From assembly GCF_004152865.1 (NCBI RefSeq), contig NZ_SEOO01000017.1, forward strand, positions 1-64,000: a DNA stretch of 64,000 nt, written 5' to 3'. The notes beneath the pieces are model-generated. The model was given only the letters and a program-made list of their open reading frames with translations, was not told the DNA's origin and ran no database searches. The position numbers and the translations under genes are program-made. Of this stretch, positions 34,124 through 43,213 are shown piece after piece (positions within the stretch are counted from its first letter, which is position 1; every line of letters starts with the position of its first letter). The DNA comes from Sphingobium cupriresistens. GTDB taxonomy: Bacteria; Pseudomonadota; Alphaproteobacteria; Sphingomonadales; Sphingomonadaceae.

Positions 34124-35434
34124 TCAGTCCTTCTGGCTGGTATCGACGGATGCGCCGCTGCCGCCGCCGTCGCCGGAGCGCAGCGTGTGGGCGGCGATGG
34201 TCGCGCCGTGGGTCATTGTCTGGCGGTTCTTCATCGCGGACGCCCAGGCGGGTGCCCCGGCCGGCGCATTCGGCGACGGCGCGGAGCTGCCGCCTGAAAT
34301 GGTCCCGCCCGTGGCGGTGACGGCGGCGCGGCCGCCCGAGCGATAGCTGTCCTTGAGCGAGGCGGCCGCCTTGCGAAGCGGCGACATGGCCGCGCCGGCC
34401 GCCGCCTGGCCGACGCCGGCAGCACCGCCGGCGACCGCAGCCGCACCGGTTTTGCCGGCTGAGCCGAGCGCATAGGCGCTGTTGGCCGCGCCCGAGGTGA
34501 AAGCGGCGCCTCGCGCCGCGCCGCCGATCGCACCCGCCGCAGCGCCAGCGCCGAGGCGGGCGGCAGCGGCGCCACCGGCAAGCACGCCGCCGGCTGCGAG
34601 CACGGTTCCGGCCGCCGCCCCTGCGCCAAGTGCTGGGCCACCGGAGACGATGCCGTTGGCGATCGACGGGCCGAAGATGCCGAGGCCGAGAAGACACAGC
34701 GAGGCGAGCGCGACGGCCATCGCGTCCTCGATGCTCGGCTGCGCGCCGCCGAAACCGGCGCGGAACTCGTCGAACAATGTCGAGCCGATGCCGACGATGA
34801 CGGCGAGCACCAGCACCTTGATGCCCGACGAGATCACCAGACCCAGCACGCGCTCGGCCATGAAGGCGGTCTTGCCGAACAGGCCGAACGGGATGAGGAC
34901 AAAGCCCGCCAGCGTCGCCAGCTTGAACTCGATCAGCGTCACGAAGAGCTGGATCGCCAGGATGAAGAAGGCGAGGATGACCAGCACCCAAGCGATCAGC
35001 AGCACGGCGATCTGGATGAAGTTCTCGAAGAACGACACCCAGCCCATCAGGTCGGAGATGGATTCGAGGATCGGCTGGCCCGCGTCGAGGCCCACCTGCG
35101 CGACCCGGCCGGGCTGGAGCAGCTCGGCGGCGGTGAAGCCTGTGCCGGACGCTTTCAGCCCGAGCCCGGCGAAGCTCTCGAAGACGATCCGCGCCAGGCT
35201 GTTCCAGTTGCCGATGATGTAGGCGAAGACGCCGACGAACAGGGTTTTCTTGACGAGGCGGGCGATGATGTCGTCGCCTTCGCCCCACGTCCAGAACAGC
35301 GCGGCCAGGGTCACGTCGATGACGATCAGGGTGGTGGCGATGAACGCCACCTCGCCGCCGAGCAGGCCGAACCCGCTGTCGATGTAGCGGGTGAAGACAT
35401 CCAGAAAGCGATCGACGACGCCGGTGCCGCCCAT
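34124..35434 (-). CDS. trbL: Conjugal transfer protein TrbL (VirB6-like)
   Basis: The protein starts MGGTGVVDRFLDVFTRYID at 35434 behind AGGAGA. Several membrane helices in the first 260 residues form the inner-membrane channel part. The C-terminal third is a long Ala/Gly-rich tail, which is common in TrbL. It lies one base after the TrbK-like gene. Confidence 0.94.
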   Translation of the reverse strand: MGGTGVVDRFLDVFTRYIDSGFGLLGGEVAFIATTLIVIDVTLAALFWTWGEGDDIIARLVKKTLFVGVFAYIIGNWNSLARIVFESFAGLGLKASGTGFTAAELLQPGRVAQVGLDAGQPILESISDLMGWVSFFENFIQIAVLLIAWVLVILAFFILAIQLFVTLIEFKLATLAGFVLIPFGLFGKTAFMAERVLGLVISSGIKVLVLAVIVGIGSTLFDEFRAGFGGAQPSIEDAMAVALASLCLLGLGIFGPSIANGIVSGGPALGAGAAAGTVLAAGGVLAGGAAAARLGAGAAAGAIGGAARGAAFTSGAANSAYALGSAGKTGAAAVAGGAAGVGQAAAGAAMSPLRKAAASLKDSYRSGGRAAVTATGGTISGGSSAPSPNAPAGAPAWASAMKNRQTMTHGATIAAHTLRSGDGGGSGASVDTSQKD

Positions 35435-35435
35435 A

Positions 35436-35738
35436 TCAATTCTCCTGCGGGGTGGCGCCATCAGCGATGCGGGCGGCGGGACGCGCGCCGGGCGCGAGGA
35501 ACCGACGACGGTTCTCGGCCCAGGCGCGCAGGCAATCGGGGTCGCTCGCCCCGGCCGCGCCGATCGACTGGCAGCGGCGCAGCTCGATCAGCAGCGGGTC
35601 CGTCGCCGAGGTGTCGGCGACGGCCGCCGGCGCCGCGCGCGGGGGTTCGGGCGCGCGGCTCATCTCGATCGCCGTCATCGTGATGGCGATGGCGATGAAG
35701 ATGACGGCGCCGATGCGCGCGAGGAGCTTGCTGTCCAC
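35436..35738 (-). CDS. trbK: Putative entry-exclusion protein TrbK-alt
   Basis: The 100-residue protein starts MDSKLLARIGAVIFIAIAITMTAIEM, a membrane helix. The conserved ELRRCQSIGAAGASDPDCLRAWAENRRRFL domain of the TrbK-alt family follows. In related elements it sits between trbJ and trbL, as here. It may block transfer into cells already carrying the element. Confidence 0.88.
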   Translation of the reverse strand: MDSKLLARIGAVIFIAIAITMTAIEMSRAPEPPRAAPAAVADTSATDPLLIELRRCQSIGAAGASDPDCLRAWAENRRRFLAPGARPAARIADGATPQEN

Positions 35739-35743
35739 GACGA

Positions 35744-36502
35744 TCAGTCGTGGAACATGCGGGCGTTGCCCGGCTGATAGCCGGTGGACCGCGTCAGGAA
35801 GCGGCGGAGCCGTTCGCGGCTTTCGGCTTCGACGGCCGCGTTGCGCGCCGAGTCCAGCGCCTGCGCCCGGCCCTGCGCGGCGAGCAGCGCCGTCAGGTCC
35901 GCGAGCTGCTGCGATTGCAGTGCTAGAAGCTGGTTGCCCGCCTGCGCGGCCTGAAGCGCGCCCGTCGCCGACTGGCTCGACGTGACCAGGCCGTCCATCG
36001 TCGTGCGCGCGCCGTCGATATTGCCGACGACGCCGGCCTGAACGCGAAGCGCGTCCTCGAACGCGCCGACGCTATCCTCCCAACGCGCATTGGCGTTGGC
36101 GACCATCTGCGCGTGGGTGCCGGTGAGCGCCGCGCCCTTGTAGCGGCCGTTGAAGACCTGCTGGACGTTCTGCACGTCATAGGCGATGCGCTGCGCCTCG
36201 CCGAGGAGCTGCTGGGTGCGCTGCACCTGCTGCTGCAACTGCTGGAGCGAGCTGAATGGCAGCGACGCCAGGTTGCGAGCCTCGTTGATGAGGCTGGTCG
36301 CCTGCTGCTGGATTTGCTGAATCTGGTTGTTGACTTGCTGGAGCGACCGCGCAGCCGTCAGCACGTTCTGCGCATAGTTGGTCGGGTCATAGACGATCCC
36401 GCCGAACTGAGCGTGCGCCGGCGTGGCGGCGGTGATGCCGATCATGCTCGACGTGGCGATGGCGCCGGCCAGCATGGCGCGGCGCAGGATATTGGGCTTC
36501 AT
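35744..36502 (-). CDS. trbJ: Conjugal transfer protein TrbJ (VirB5-like)
   Basis: The 252-residue secreted protein starts MKPNILRRAMLAGAIAT with a signal cut near AHAQ. A helical, Gln-rich body follows (LQQVNNQIQQIQQQATSLI). VirB5 proteins sit at pilus tips and help contact. The start overlaps the trbE stop by four bases; longer upstream frames overlap trbE and are not real. Confidence 0.93.
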   Translation of the reverse strand: MKPNILRRAMLAGAIATSSMIGITAATPAHAQFGGIVYDPTNYAQNVLTAARSLQQVNNQIQQIQQQATSLINEARNLASLPFSSLQQLQQQVQRTQQLLGEAQRIAYDVQNVQQVFNGRYKGAALTGTHAQMVANANARWEDSVGAFEDALRVQAGVVGNIDGARTTMDGLVTSSQSATGALQAAQAGNQLLALQSQQLADLTALLAAQGRAQALDSARNAAVEAESRERLRRFLTRSTGYQPGNARMFHD

Positions 36503-38988
36503 GGGGTCATGTCCTTCAAGGCAAGGGGGAGCTGGCCGGCATCTTCCCGGCGACCGGCCAGCGGATCGGGTTGGGGTTCGGGAAGAAGATCGACCGCCCA
36601 GGCCAGGCCGCGATGGCGCAGCCACTCGGCGGCGAAGCGCTCGCGGCCGTGGGTCTCGACCAGCTCGGCGATGCGGAGCTGATCGGTCTTGGAAGATGCG
36701 GCGGCGAAGGCCAGCGCGACCTCGCCCAGCCCCAGCTCGAACAGCCGGTTGCCGCGCCGCGACTGGCAGTAATAGTCGCGCTTGGGGGTGGCCCGGCTGA
36801 GGATTTCGATCTGGCGGGCGTTGAGCCCGAACCGCTCGTAGATGGCGGCGATCTGCGGCTCGGCCGCGCGCTCGTTCGGCAGGAAGATGCGCGTCGGGCA
36901 GCTCTCGATGATGGCCGGCGCGATGTTCGAGGTTTCGATGTCGGCGAGGCTCTGCGTGGCGAACACCACGCTGGCGTTCTTCTTCCGCAGGGTCTTGAGC
37001 CATTCGCGGAGCTGCGCGGCGAAGTCCGGGCTGTCGAGAACCAGCCAGCCCTCGTCGATGATGATGAGCGTCGGCGAGCCGTCCAGCCGGCCTTCGATCC
37101 GGTGGAACAGGTAGGACAGCACCGCGGCGGCCGATCCGGCGCCGACCAAACCCTCGGTCTCAAACGCCTGCACCGACGCTTCGCCGAGCCGTTCGGCCTC
37201 GGCATCGAGCAGCCGGCCCCACGGTCCGCCAAGGCAATAGGAGGCGAGCGCCTGCTTGAGCAGCTGGCTCTGGAGCAGCACGGCAAGTCCGGTCAGCGTG
37301 CGTTCCGGCACGGGTGCGCTGGCAAGCGAGCCGAGCGCCGACCACAGATGCTCCTTGGCCTGCGGATCGACCGCGACGCCTTCGGACGCGAGGATCGCCG
37401 CCAGCCATTCCGCCGCCCAGGCGCGTTCGGCCGGATCGTCGATCCGAGCGAGCGGCTGGAGCTGCACGCCGTCGCCGGCCTCGTCGGAGAGCATCCCGCC
37501 GAGATCCTGCCAGTCGCCGCCCATGCCGATCGCCGCGGCGCGGATGCTGCCGCCAAAGTCGAAGGCGAAGACTTGGGCCCGTTCGTAGCGGCGAAATTGC
37601 ATCGCCATGAGGGCGAGCAGCACCGACTTGCCGGCGCCGGTCGGCCCGACGATCAGCGTGTGCCCGACGTCGCCGACGTGAAGGGAAAACCGGAACGGGG
37701 TCGAGCCTTCGGTCTTGCCATAGAGCAAGGGGGGCGCACCGAAATGCTCGTCCCGTTCCGGCCCCGCCCATACTGCTGACAGGGGGATCAGGTGGGCGAG
37801 ATTGATCGTGGAAATGGGAGGTTGGCGGACGTTGGCGTAGGTGTGGCCGGGAAGGCTCCCCAGCCATGCCTCGATCGCGTTCATGCCCTCGGGGATGACG
37901 GTGAAGTCGCGGCCCTGGATGACCTTCTCGACCAGCCGCAGCTTCTCGGCGGCGATGGCGGGATCGCGGTCCCATACCGTCACCGTCGCGGTGACATAGG
38001 CCATGCCGGCATAGTCGGCGCCCAGCTCCTGCAGGGCGGTGTCGGCGTCGGCGGCCTTGTTCGATGCGTCGCTGTCCATCAGGACCGACGCCTCGTTGGT
38101 CATCACCTCCTTCAAGATCGCCATGACGCTCTTGCGCTTGGCAAACCACTGGCGACGGATGCGGCTCAGCAGCTTGGTCGCGTCGGTCTTGTCGAGCATG
38201 ATCGCGCGGGTCGCCCAGCGATACTCGAAGGCGAGCCGATTCAGTTCGTCGAGCAAGCCGGGGAAGGTCACGCTCGGGAAGCCGACGATGGTGAGCGTGC
38301 GCAGATGATGCTCGCCCAGGCGCGGCTCCAGCCCGCCGGTCAGCGGCTCGTCGGCGAGCAGCGCGTCGAGGTGCATCGGCGTTTCGGGGACGCGGACGCG
38401 CTGGCGGCGCGACGAAACCGTGCTGTGCAGATAGGTAAGCGTCTCGGCGTCATCGAGCCAGCGGACCTCGGGCACGAAGCCTTCGACCAGGTTGAGCACC
38501 CGGTCGCTGCGATCGGTGAAGCCCTTGAGCAGCTCCCACGGATCGACGCCGCTGGTGGACCGGCCCTCATATAACCAGCCTTCGGCCCGCGCGGCTTCCT
38601 CGGCGGGCGGCATCCACAAGAGCGTCAGGAAATAGCGGCTCTCGAAGTGCGCGCCTTCCTCGCGGAACTGTTCGCGGCGCTCGAACTCGACCAGCGACGA
38701 CACGGGATCGGGAAAGTCGGACTGCGGATAGTCGAGCGCCGGGGTACGCTGCGCCTCGACAAAGATCGCCCAGCCGGAGCCGAGCCGGCGGAGCGAATTG
38801 TTCAGCCGTGCGGTCGTGGCGACCAGCTCGGCCGGGGTGGCGCTGTCGAGATCGGGACCGCGGAACCGCGCGGTGCGCTGGAACGAGGCGTCCTTGTTCA
38901 GCACCACGCCTTCGCCGACCAGCGCGGCCCAGGGCAGGAAGTCAGGAAGGTTCGCAGCTTTGCTGCGATATTCGCGCAAGCTCATCAT
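36499..38988 (-). CDS. trbE: Conjugal transfer ATPase TrbE (VirB4-like)
   Basis: The 829-residue ATPase starts MMSLREYRSKAANLPDFLPWA at 38988, overlapping the trbD stop. Walker A VGPTGAGKSVLL lies near 455-470 and Walker B LIIIDEGWLVLDSP near 640. It powers pilus assembly and substrate transfer from the cytoplasmic face. Confidence 0.95.
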   Translation of the reverse strand: MMSLREYRSKAANLPDFLPWAALVGEGVVLNKDASFQRTARFRGPDLDSATPAELVATTARLNNSLRRLGSGWAIFVEAQRTPALDYPQSDFPDPVSSLVEFERREQFREEGAHFESRYFLTLLWMPPAEEAARAEGWLYEGRSTSGVDPWELLKGFTDRSDRVLNLVEGFVPEVRWLDDAETLTYLHSTVSSRRQRVRVPETPMHLDALLADEPLTGGLEPRLGEHHLRTLTIVGFPSVTFPGLLDELNRLAFEYRWATRAIMLDKTDATKLLSRIRRQWFAKRKSVMAILKEVMTNEASVLMDSDASNKAADADTALQELGADYAGMAYVTATVTVWDRDPAIAAEKLRLVEKVIQGRDFTVIPEGMNAIEAWLGSLPGHTYANVRQPPISTINLAHLIPLSAVWAGPERDEHFGAPPLLYGKTEGSTPFRFSLHVGDVGHTLIVGPTGAGKSVLLALMAMQFRRYERAQVFAFDFGGSIRAAAIGMGGDWQDLGGMLSDEAGDGVQLQPLARIDDPAERAWAAEWLAAILASEGVAVDPQAKEHLWSALGSLASAPVPERTLTGLAVLLQSQLLKQALASYCLGGPWGRLLDAEAERLGEASVQAFETEGLVGAGSAAAVLSYLFHRIEGRLDGSPTLIIIDEGWLVLDSPDFAAQLREWLKTLRKKNASVVFATQSLADIETSNIAPAIIESCPTRIFLPNERAAEPQIAAIYERFGLNARQIEILSRATPKRDYYCQSRRGNRLFELGLGEVALAFAAASSKTDQLRIAELVETHGRERFAAEWLRHRGLAWAVDLLPEPQPDPLAGRREDAGQLPLALKDMTP

Positions 38989-39266
38989 GGCCGCATCCAT
39001 GTCGGGTAGCGGAGGTGGCGCCGGGCCACGTCCACGAATTGCGGGTCGCGGCGGGCGGCCCATACGGACAGCCCGTGGCCGACGGCCCAGATGACCAGGC
39101 CGGCGATCCACAGGCGCAGGCCGAGGCCGATCGCGCCCGCCAGCGTCCCGTTGACGATGGCGAGCGAGCGCGGGGCGCCGCCGAGCAATATCTGCTCGGT
39201 CAGCGCCCGGTGGACCGGGGCGAAATAGCCCGCGATCGGCTCGCCATGATCGGCCGCGCCGTTCAT
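38985..39266 (-). CDS. trbD: Conjugal transfer protein TrbD (VirB3-like)
   Basis: The 93-residue protein has YFAPVHRALTEQILLGGAPR followed by membrane helices (LAIVNGTLAGAIGLGL, WIAGLVIWAVGHGLSV), as in VirB3. It has four-base overlaps with both neighbours. Confidence 0.92.
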   Translation of the reverse strand: MNGAADHGEPIAGYFAPVHRALTEQILLGGAPRSLAIVNGTLAGAIGLGLRLWIAGLVIWAVGHGLSVWAARRDPQFVDVARRHLRYPTWMRP

Positions 39267-39631
39267 GCGATCAGCGCCCCGCCGCCGAAGCTGAAGAAGC
39301 TCAGGAAGAAGGAACTGGCCGCGAAGGCGATCGACAGGCCGAACACGATCTGGATCAATCGCCGCGACCCGCCCGACGTGTCGCCGAACGCCAGCGTCAG
39401 GCCGGTCACGATGATGATGATGACTGCGACGATCTTCGCCACCGGCCCCTCGATGCTTTCGAGGATGCTTTGCAGCGGGGCTTCCCACGGCATCGACGAA
39501 CCGCCCGCATGAGCGGGCAGCGCGTAGAGCAGGCCGGCCGCGGTGATCGCCGCGTGGCCCATGCGGTCGAGCATGGTGCCGCCGAGCAAGCGACGCTTGG
39601 TCGCGGTGATAGGTTTGGTATCCTTGGTCAT
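39263..39631 (-). CDS. trbC: Conjugal transfer pilin TrbC (VirB2-like)
   Basis: The 122-residue prepilin has a long leader ending ALPAHAGGSS and two hydrophobic helices (AKIVAVIIIIVTGLTLAFG and LIQIVFGLSIAFAASSFF). The mature protein forms the conjugative pilus. A TraF-type peptidase encoded at 46501 may process it. Confidence 0.92.
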   Translation of the reverse strand: MTKDTKPITATKRRLLGGTMLDRMGHAAITAAGLLYALPAHAGGSSMPWEAPLQSILESIEGPVAKIVAVIIIIVTGLTLAFGDTSGGSRRLIQIVFGLSIAFAASSFFLSFFSFGGGALIA

Positions 39632-40668
39632 GGCAGGTCTCCGGGCTGGGGGGTAGTGAGCGGTGCGAGGCGGTAGTCGCCGGTCGCTGGGTCGAGCCCT
39701 TCGACGCGGGCCAACTCGGTCAGCCGGCGCCCGTGCGCGTCGCGGACCAGCACGGCGATCAGGTCGATCGTCTCGGCGATCAGCGCGCGCGGGACCGTCA
39801 CGACGGCCTCTTGGATGAGCTGTTCCATGCGACGCAGCGCGCCGAGCGCGGCGCCGGCGTGGATCGTGCCGACCCCGCCGGGGTGGCCGGTGCCCCAGGC
39901 TTTGATGAGGTCGAGCGCCTCGGCGCCGCGCACCTCGCCAATGGGGATGCGGTCGGGGCGCAGGCGCAGCGACGAGCGCACCAGCTCGGACAGCGACACC
40001 ACGCCGTCCTTCGTCCGCATGGCGACGAGGTTGGGCGCGGCGCATTGCAGCTCGCGGGTGTCTTCGATCAGGACGATGCGGTCGGTGGTCTTGGCGACTT
40101 CCGCCAGCAGCGCGTTGACCAGCGTGGTCTTGCCCGCGCCCGTGCCGCCCGCGACGAGGATGTTGGCGCGGGTCTGGACGCCGTGACGCAGCGCCTCGGC
40201 CTCCGCCGCCGACATGATGCCGGCGCGCGCGTAGTCGTCGAGCGTGAACACGGCAACCGCGGGCTTGCGGATGGCGAAGGCGGGCGCGGCGACGACGGGC
40301 GGCAGCAACCCCTCGAAACGCTCACCGCCTTCTGGCAGCTCGGCCGAAACGCGCGGGGCGCGGGCGTGAACTTCGACGCCGACATGGTGCGCGACCAGGC
40401 GAACGATGCGCTCGCCATCGGCAGCGCTCAGCGTCTCACCGGTATCGCTGACGCCCTCGCCAAGCCTATCGAGCCAAAGCCGACCGTCCGGGTTGAGCAT
40501 GACTTCGATGACGGCCGGGTCGTCGAGCCATCCTGCGATCGACGGACCGAGCGCGGTGCGCAGCATCCGCGCGCCGCGTGATGTTGCCTCGGATCGGATC
40601 GGGTGGATGGTCAACGACTGGCCCCTGCAAAGGACCGGGCGAACCGCCGCCCGGCTGTCGGGGCACAT
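39628..40668 (-). CDS. trbB: Conjugal transfer ATPase TrbB (VirB11-like)
   Basis: The hexameric secretion ATPase has Walker [18 protein letters not shown], Asp box [12 protein letters not shown], Walker B region [18 protein letters not shown] and [11 protein letters not shown] His box. The N-terminus is uncertain: ATG 40668 gives 346 residues, and an inner Met at 40566 ([13 protein letters not shown]) is where strong family similarity begins. It is the first gene of the trb cluster. Confidence 0.93.
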   Translation of the reverse strand: MCPDSRAAVRPVLCRGQSLTIHPIRSEATSRGARMLRTALGPSIAGWLDDPAVIEVMLNPDGRLWLDRLGEGVSDTGETLSAADGERIVRLVAHHVGVEVHARAPRVSAELPEGGERFEGLLPPVVAAPAFAIRKPAVAVFTLDDYARAGIMSAAEAEALRHGVQTRANILVAGGTGAGKTTLVNALLAEVAKTTDRIVLIEDTRELQCAAPNLVAMRTKDGVVSLSELVRSSLRLRPDRIPIGEVRGAEALDLIKAWGTGHPGGVGTIHAGAALGALRRMEQLIQEAVVTVPRALIAETIDLIAVLVRDAHGRRLTELARVEGLDPATGDYRLAPLTTPQPGDLP

Positions 40669-40787
40669 CAAGAGACGCAGGAATACTCGGCTCGCAACAG
40701 CTAGTTGTCGGCGTAGTAGAGGGGGCGGCAGATACGTTGCCGAGGGCGGAAGCGGCCTTCCGCTACATCTGAGTCACGCGCGGCAAT

Positions 40788-41216
40788 TCAGTCCGACTCG
40801 GGTGATGTTGAACGCGGCCAGACATCTTCCGGTATCTCGTCCATCAAGGTCTTGCCGCTGGCGAAGCGCCGGCCGAGCGTCTCGATAAAGCCCTCGTAGC
40901 GCTTGCGGCCTTTAACCTGCGCCGCCGCCTGATCTTCGTCGGGCAGCGGCGGAGTCACCGCAAGCCAGAACCGGACGAACAGGCTCAGCACCTCGGTGGA
41001 AAGGCCGGTGTTGCGCTCCAGCCGCTGCACCTGCCGCGACAGGCGATCGAGCCTGCGCGCGAACGCCGCTTCCATCCGGTCGGCGCCGTCCGGCGAAAGA
41101 TAGGACGCCACTGCCGCCTCCACGATCGCCGAGCGCGAGATGCGGCGGCGGATCGCCAGCTCGTCCACCTGCTTGGCGAGCGCGGGCGGGAAATAGACGT
41201 TGAGCCGGGTTCGCAT
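40788..41216 (-). CDS. CopG/ribbon-helix-helix protein
   Basis: The 142-residue protein has an N-terminal ribbon-helix-helix (MRTRLNVYFPPALAKQVDEL and SRSAIVEAAVASYL) and a helical tail. A CopG gene between traG and trbB is standard in these elements. It may regulate the trb genes, whose promoter would lie in the 119-bp gap downstream, or assist the relaxosome. Confidence 0.88.
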   Translation of the reverse strand: MRTRLNVYFPPALAKQVDELAIRRRISRSAIVEAAVASYLSPDGADRMEAAFARRLDRLSRQVQRLERNTGLSTEVLSLFVRFWLAVTPPLPDEDQAAAQVKGRKRYEGFIETLGRRFASGKTLMDEIPEDVWPRSTSPESD

Positions 41217-41225
41217 GACGGCCTC

Positions 41226-43199
41226 CTACAAGTCGATGCCATCGCCCGGATCGAGCGACGCCTGCCGCGCGAGCCCTTGCATCCGGCGGCGCACGGCCGC
41301 TTGCCGGGCCGCGTCATCCTGTTCGTCATCGAGGATCGAAAACTCTTGGCTCGGCGGAGCCGTCGTCTCTGGCGCGATAGCGACATGCTCCGGCAGCTCG
41401 GGCTCCCGGCGCAGCCCGCCATTGGCGGCGTCCTCGGCATCGCGGACGATGCGCGCGACCTGCTTCGGATCGGCGGATGCCTGCCGCCCGGTCCAGTCAT
41501 CGGGCCTCACCCTGGCCGTTTCCGGCGCGGGCGCCGACGCAATCCGCTCGGAGAGCCGGCGATCCTGATAATAGCGCGCCTTCTTGGCGCGGATCGGATG
41601 GACGCCCGCCACCATGACGATCTCGTCGTCGGGCGGGAGCTGCATCACCTCGCCGGGGGTGAGGAGCTGACGGGCGGTCTCCGACCGCGACACCATCAAA
41701 TGCCCGAGCCAAGGTGACAGGCGATGCCCGGCATAGTTCTTCATCGCCCGCATCTCGGTGGCGGTGCCGAGCGCATCCGACACGCGCTTGGCGGTGCGCT
41801 CGTCGTTGGTGGCGAAGCTCACGCGGACATGGCAGTTGTCGAGGATCGCGTTGTTGGGGCCGTAAGCCTTCTCGATCTGGTTGAGCGACTGCGCGATCAG
41901 AAAAGCCTTGAGCCCGTAGCCCGCCATGAACGCCAGGGCGGACTCGAAGAAGTCGAGGCGGCCGAGTGCCGGGAACTCGTCGAGCATCAGCAACACACGA
42001 TGGCGGTTGCCCTTCGGGGTCAGCTCCTCGGTCAGCCGGCGCCCGATCTGGTTGAGGATGAGGCGGATCAGCGGCTTGGTGCGGGATATGTCGCTGGGCG
42101 GCACGACCAGATACAGCGTCGCCGGCCGCTCGCCCTCGACCAGATCCGATATGCGCCACTGGCAGGCTCGCGTGACCTGCGCCACGACGGGATCGCGGTA
42201 GAGGCCGAGGAACGACATGGCCGTGCTGAGCACGCCCGATCGCTCGTTGTCCGATTTGTTCAGCAGCTCGCGCGCGGCCGAGGCGACGACGGGATGCACG
42301 CCCGCTTCGCCGAGGTGCGGCGTCGCCATCATCGCGGCGAGTGTCTGCTCGATCGTGCGCGCCGGGTCCGAAAGGAATCCGGCGACGCCGGCCAGGGTCT
42401 TGTCCGCCTCAGCATAGAGGACGTGGAGGATCGCGCCGACCAGCAGCGAGTGGGAGGTTTTCTCCCAGTGGTTCCGACGCTCCAGCGATCCTTCGGGATC
42501 GACCAGCACGTCGGCGACATTCTGCACGTCGCGCACCTCCCACTGGCCCCGCCGCACCTCCAGCAACGGGTTGTAGGCCGCCGACGCCGCGTTGGTCGGA
42601 TCGAACAGCAGCACGCGGCCGTGCCGCGCGCGGAAGCCGGCGGTCAGCGTCCAGTTCTCGCCCTTGATGTCGTGGACGATCGCCGACGCCGGCCAGGTCA
42701 GCAGCGACGGCACGACCAGGCCGACGCCCTTGCCCGAACGGGTCGGGGCGAAGCACAACACATGCTCGGGGCCGTCGTGGCGGAGATAGTCGCGGGCGAG
42801 CCTGCCGAGCACGACGCCATTCGGCCCCAGCAACCCGGCCGCATGAACCTCGCGCTCGGTCGCCCAGCGCGCAGACCCATAGGTCTCGGCGTTCTTCAAT
42901 TCACGCGCGCGCCATACCGACATGCCGATGGCGACGGCGATCGACGCGAACCCGCCCGACGCGGCGATGAACGCGCCCGTCTTGAAGATGTCGGGCGCGT
43001 AGGCGTCGAAGCTGAACCACCACCAGAAAAAGGCCGGCGGCGGATAGACCCGCAACCCCAACGCCTCGAACCACGGCGGCCCCAGCTCGGGCTGATAAGC
43101 GAGCGCGGCGGCGGTCCACTGCGTCGCGCCCCACACGCCGGCGAGCACGATCAGGAACACGATGATGATCTGGCCCCAAAGTATCTTGGTCGCGGACAT
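41226..43199 (-). CDS. traG: Type IV coupling protein TraG (VirD4-like)
   Basis: The 657-residue protein has N-terminal membrane helices (IIIVFLIVLAGVWGATQW and a second near 70-95), Walker A APTRSGKGVGLVVP and Walker B LLMLDEFPALG. It brings the relaxase-DNA complex to the secretion channel. It lies 14 bases after the relaxase gene behind GGAG. Confidence 0.95.
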   Translation of the reverse strand: MSATKILWGQIIIVFLIVLAGVWGATQWTAAALAYQPELGPPWFEALGLRVYPPPAFFWWWFSFDAYAPDIFKTGAFIAASGGFASIAVAIGMSVWRARELKNAETYGSARWATEREVHAAGLLGPNGVVLGRLARDYLRHDGPEHVLCFAPTRSGKGVGLVVPSLLTWPASAIVHDIKGENWTLTAGFRARHGRVLLFDPTNAASAAYNPLLEVRRGQWEVRDVQNVADVLVDPEGSLERRNHWEKTSHSLLVGAILHVLYAEADKTLAGVAGFLSDPARTIEQTLAAMMATPHLGEAGVHPVVASAARELLNKSDNERSGVLSTAMSFLGLYRDPVVAQVTRACQWRISDLVEGERPATLYLVVPPSDISRTKPLIRLILNQIGRRLTEELTPKGNRHRVLLMLDEFPALGRLDFFESALAFMAGYGLKAFLIAQSLNQIEKAYGPNNAILDNCHVRVSFATNDERTAKRVSDALGTATEMRAMKNYAGHRLSPWLGHLMVSRSETARQLLTPGEVMQLPPDDEIVMVAGVHPIRAKKARYYQDRRLSERIASAPAPETARVRPDDWTGRQASADPKQVARIVRDAEDAANGGLRREPELPEHVAIAPETTAPPSQEFSILDDEQDDAARQAAVRRRMQGLARQASLDPGDGIDL

Positions 43200-43213
43200 G
43201 GAGGTCTCCTTAT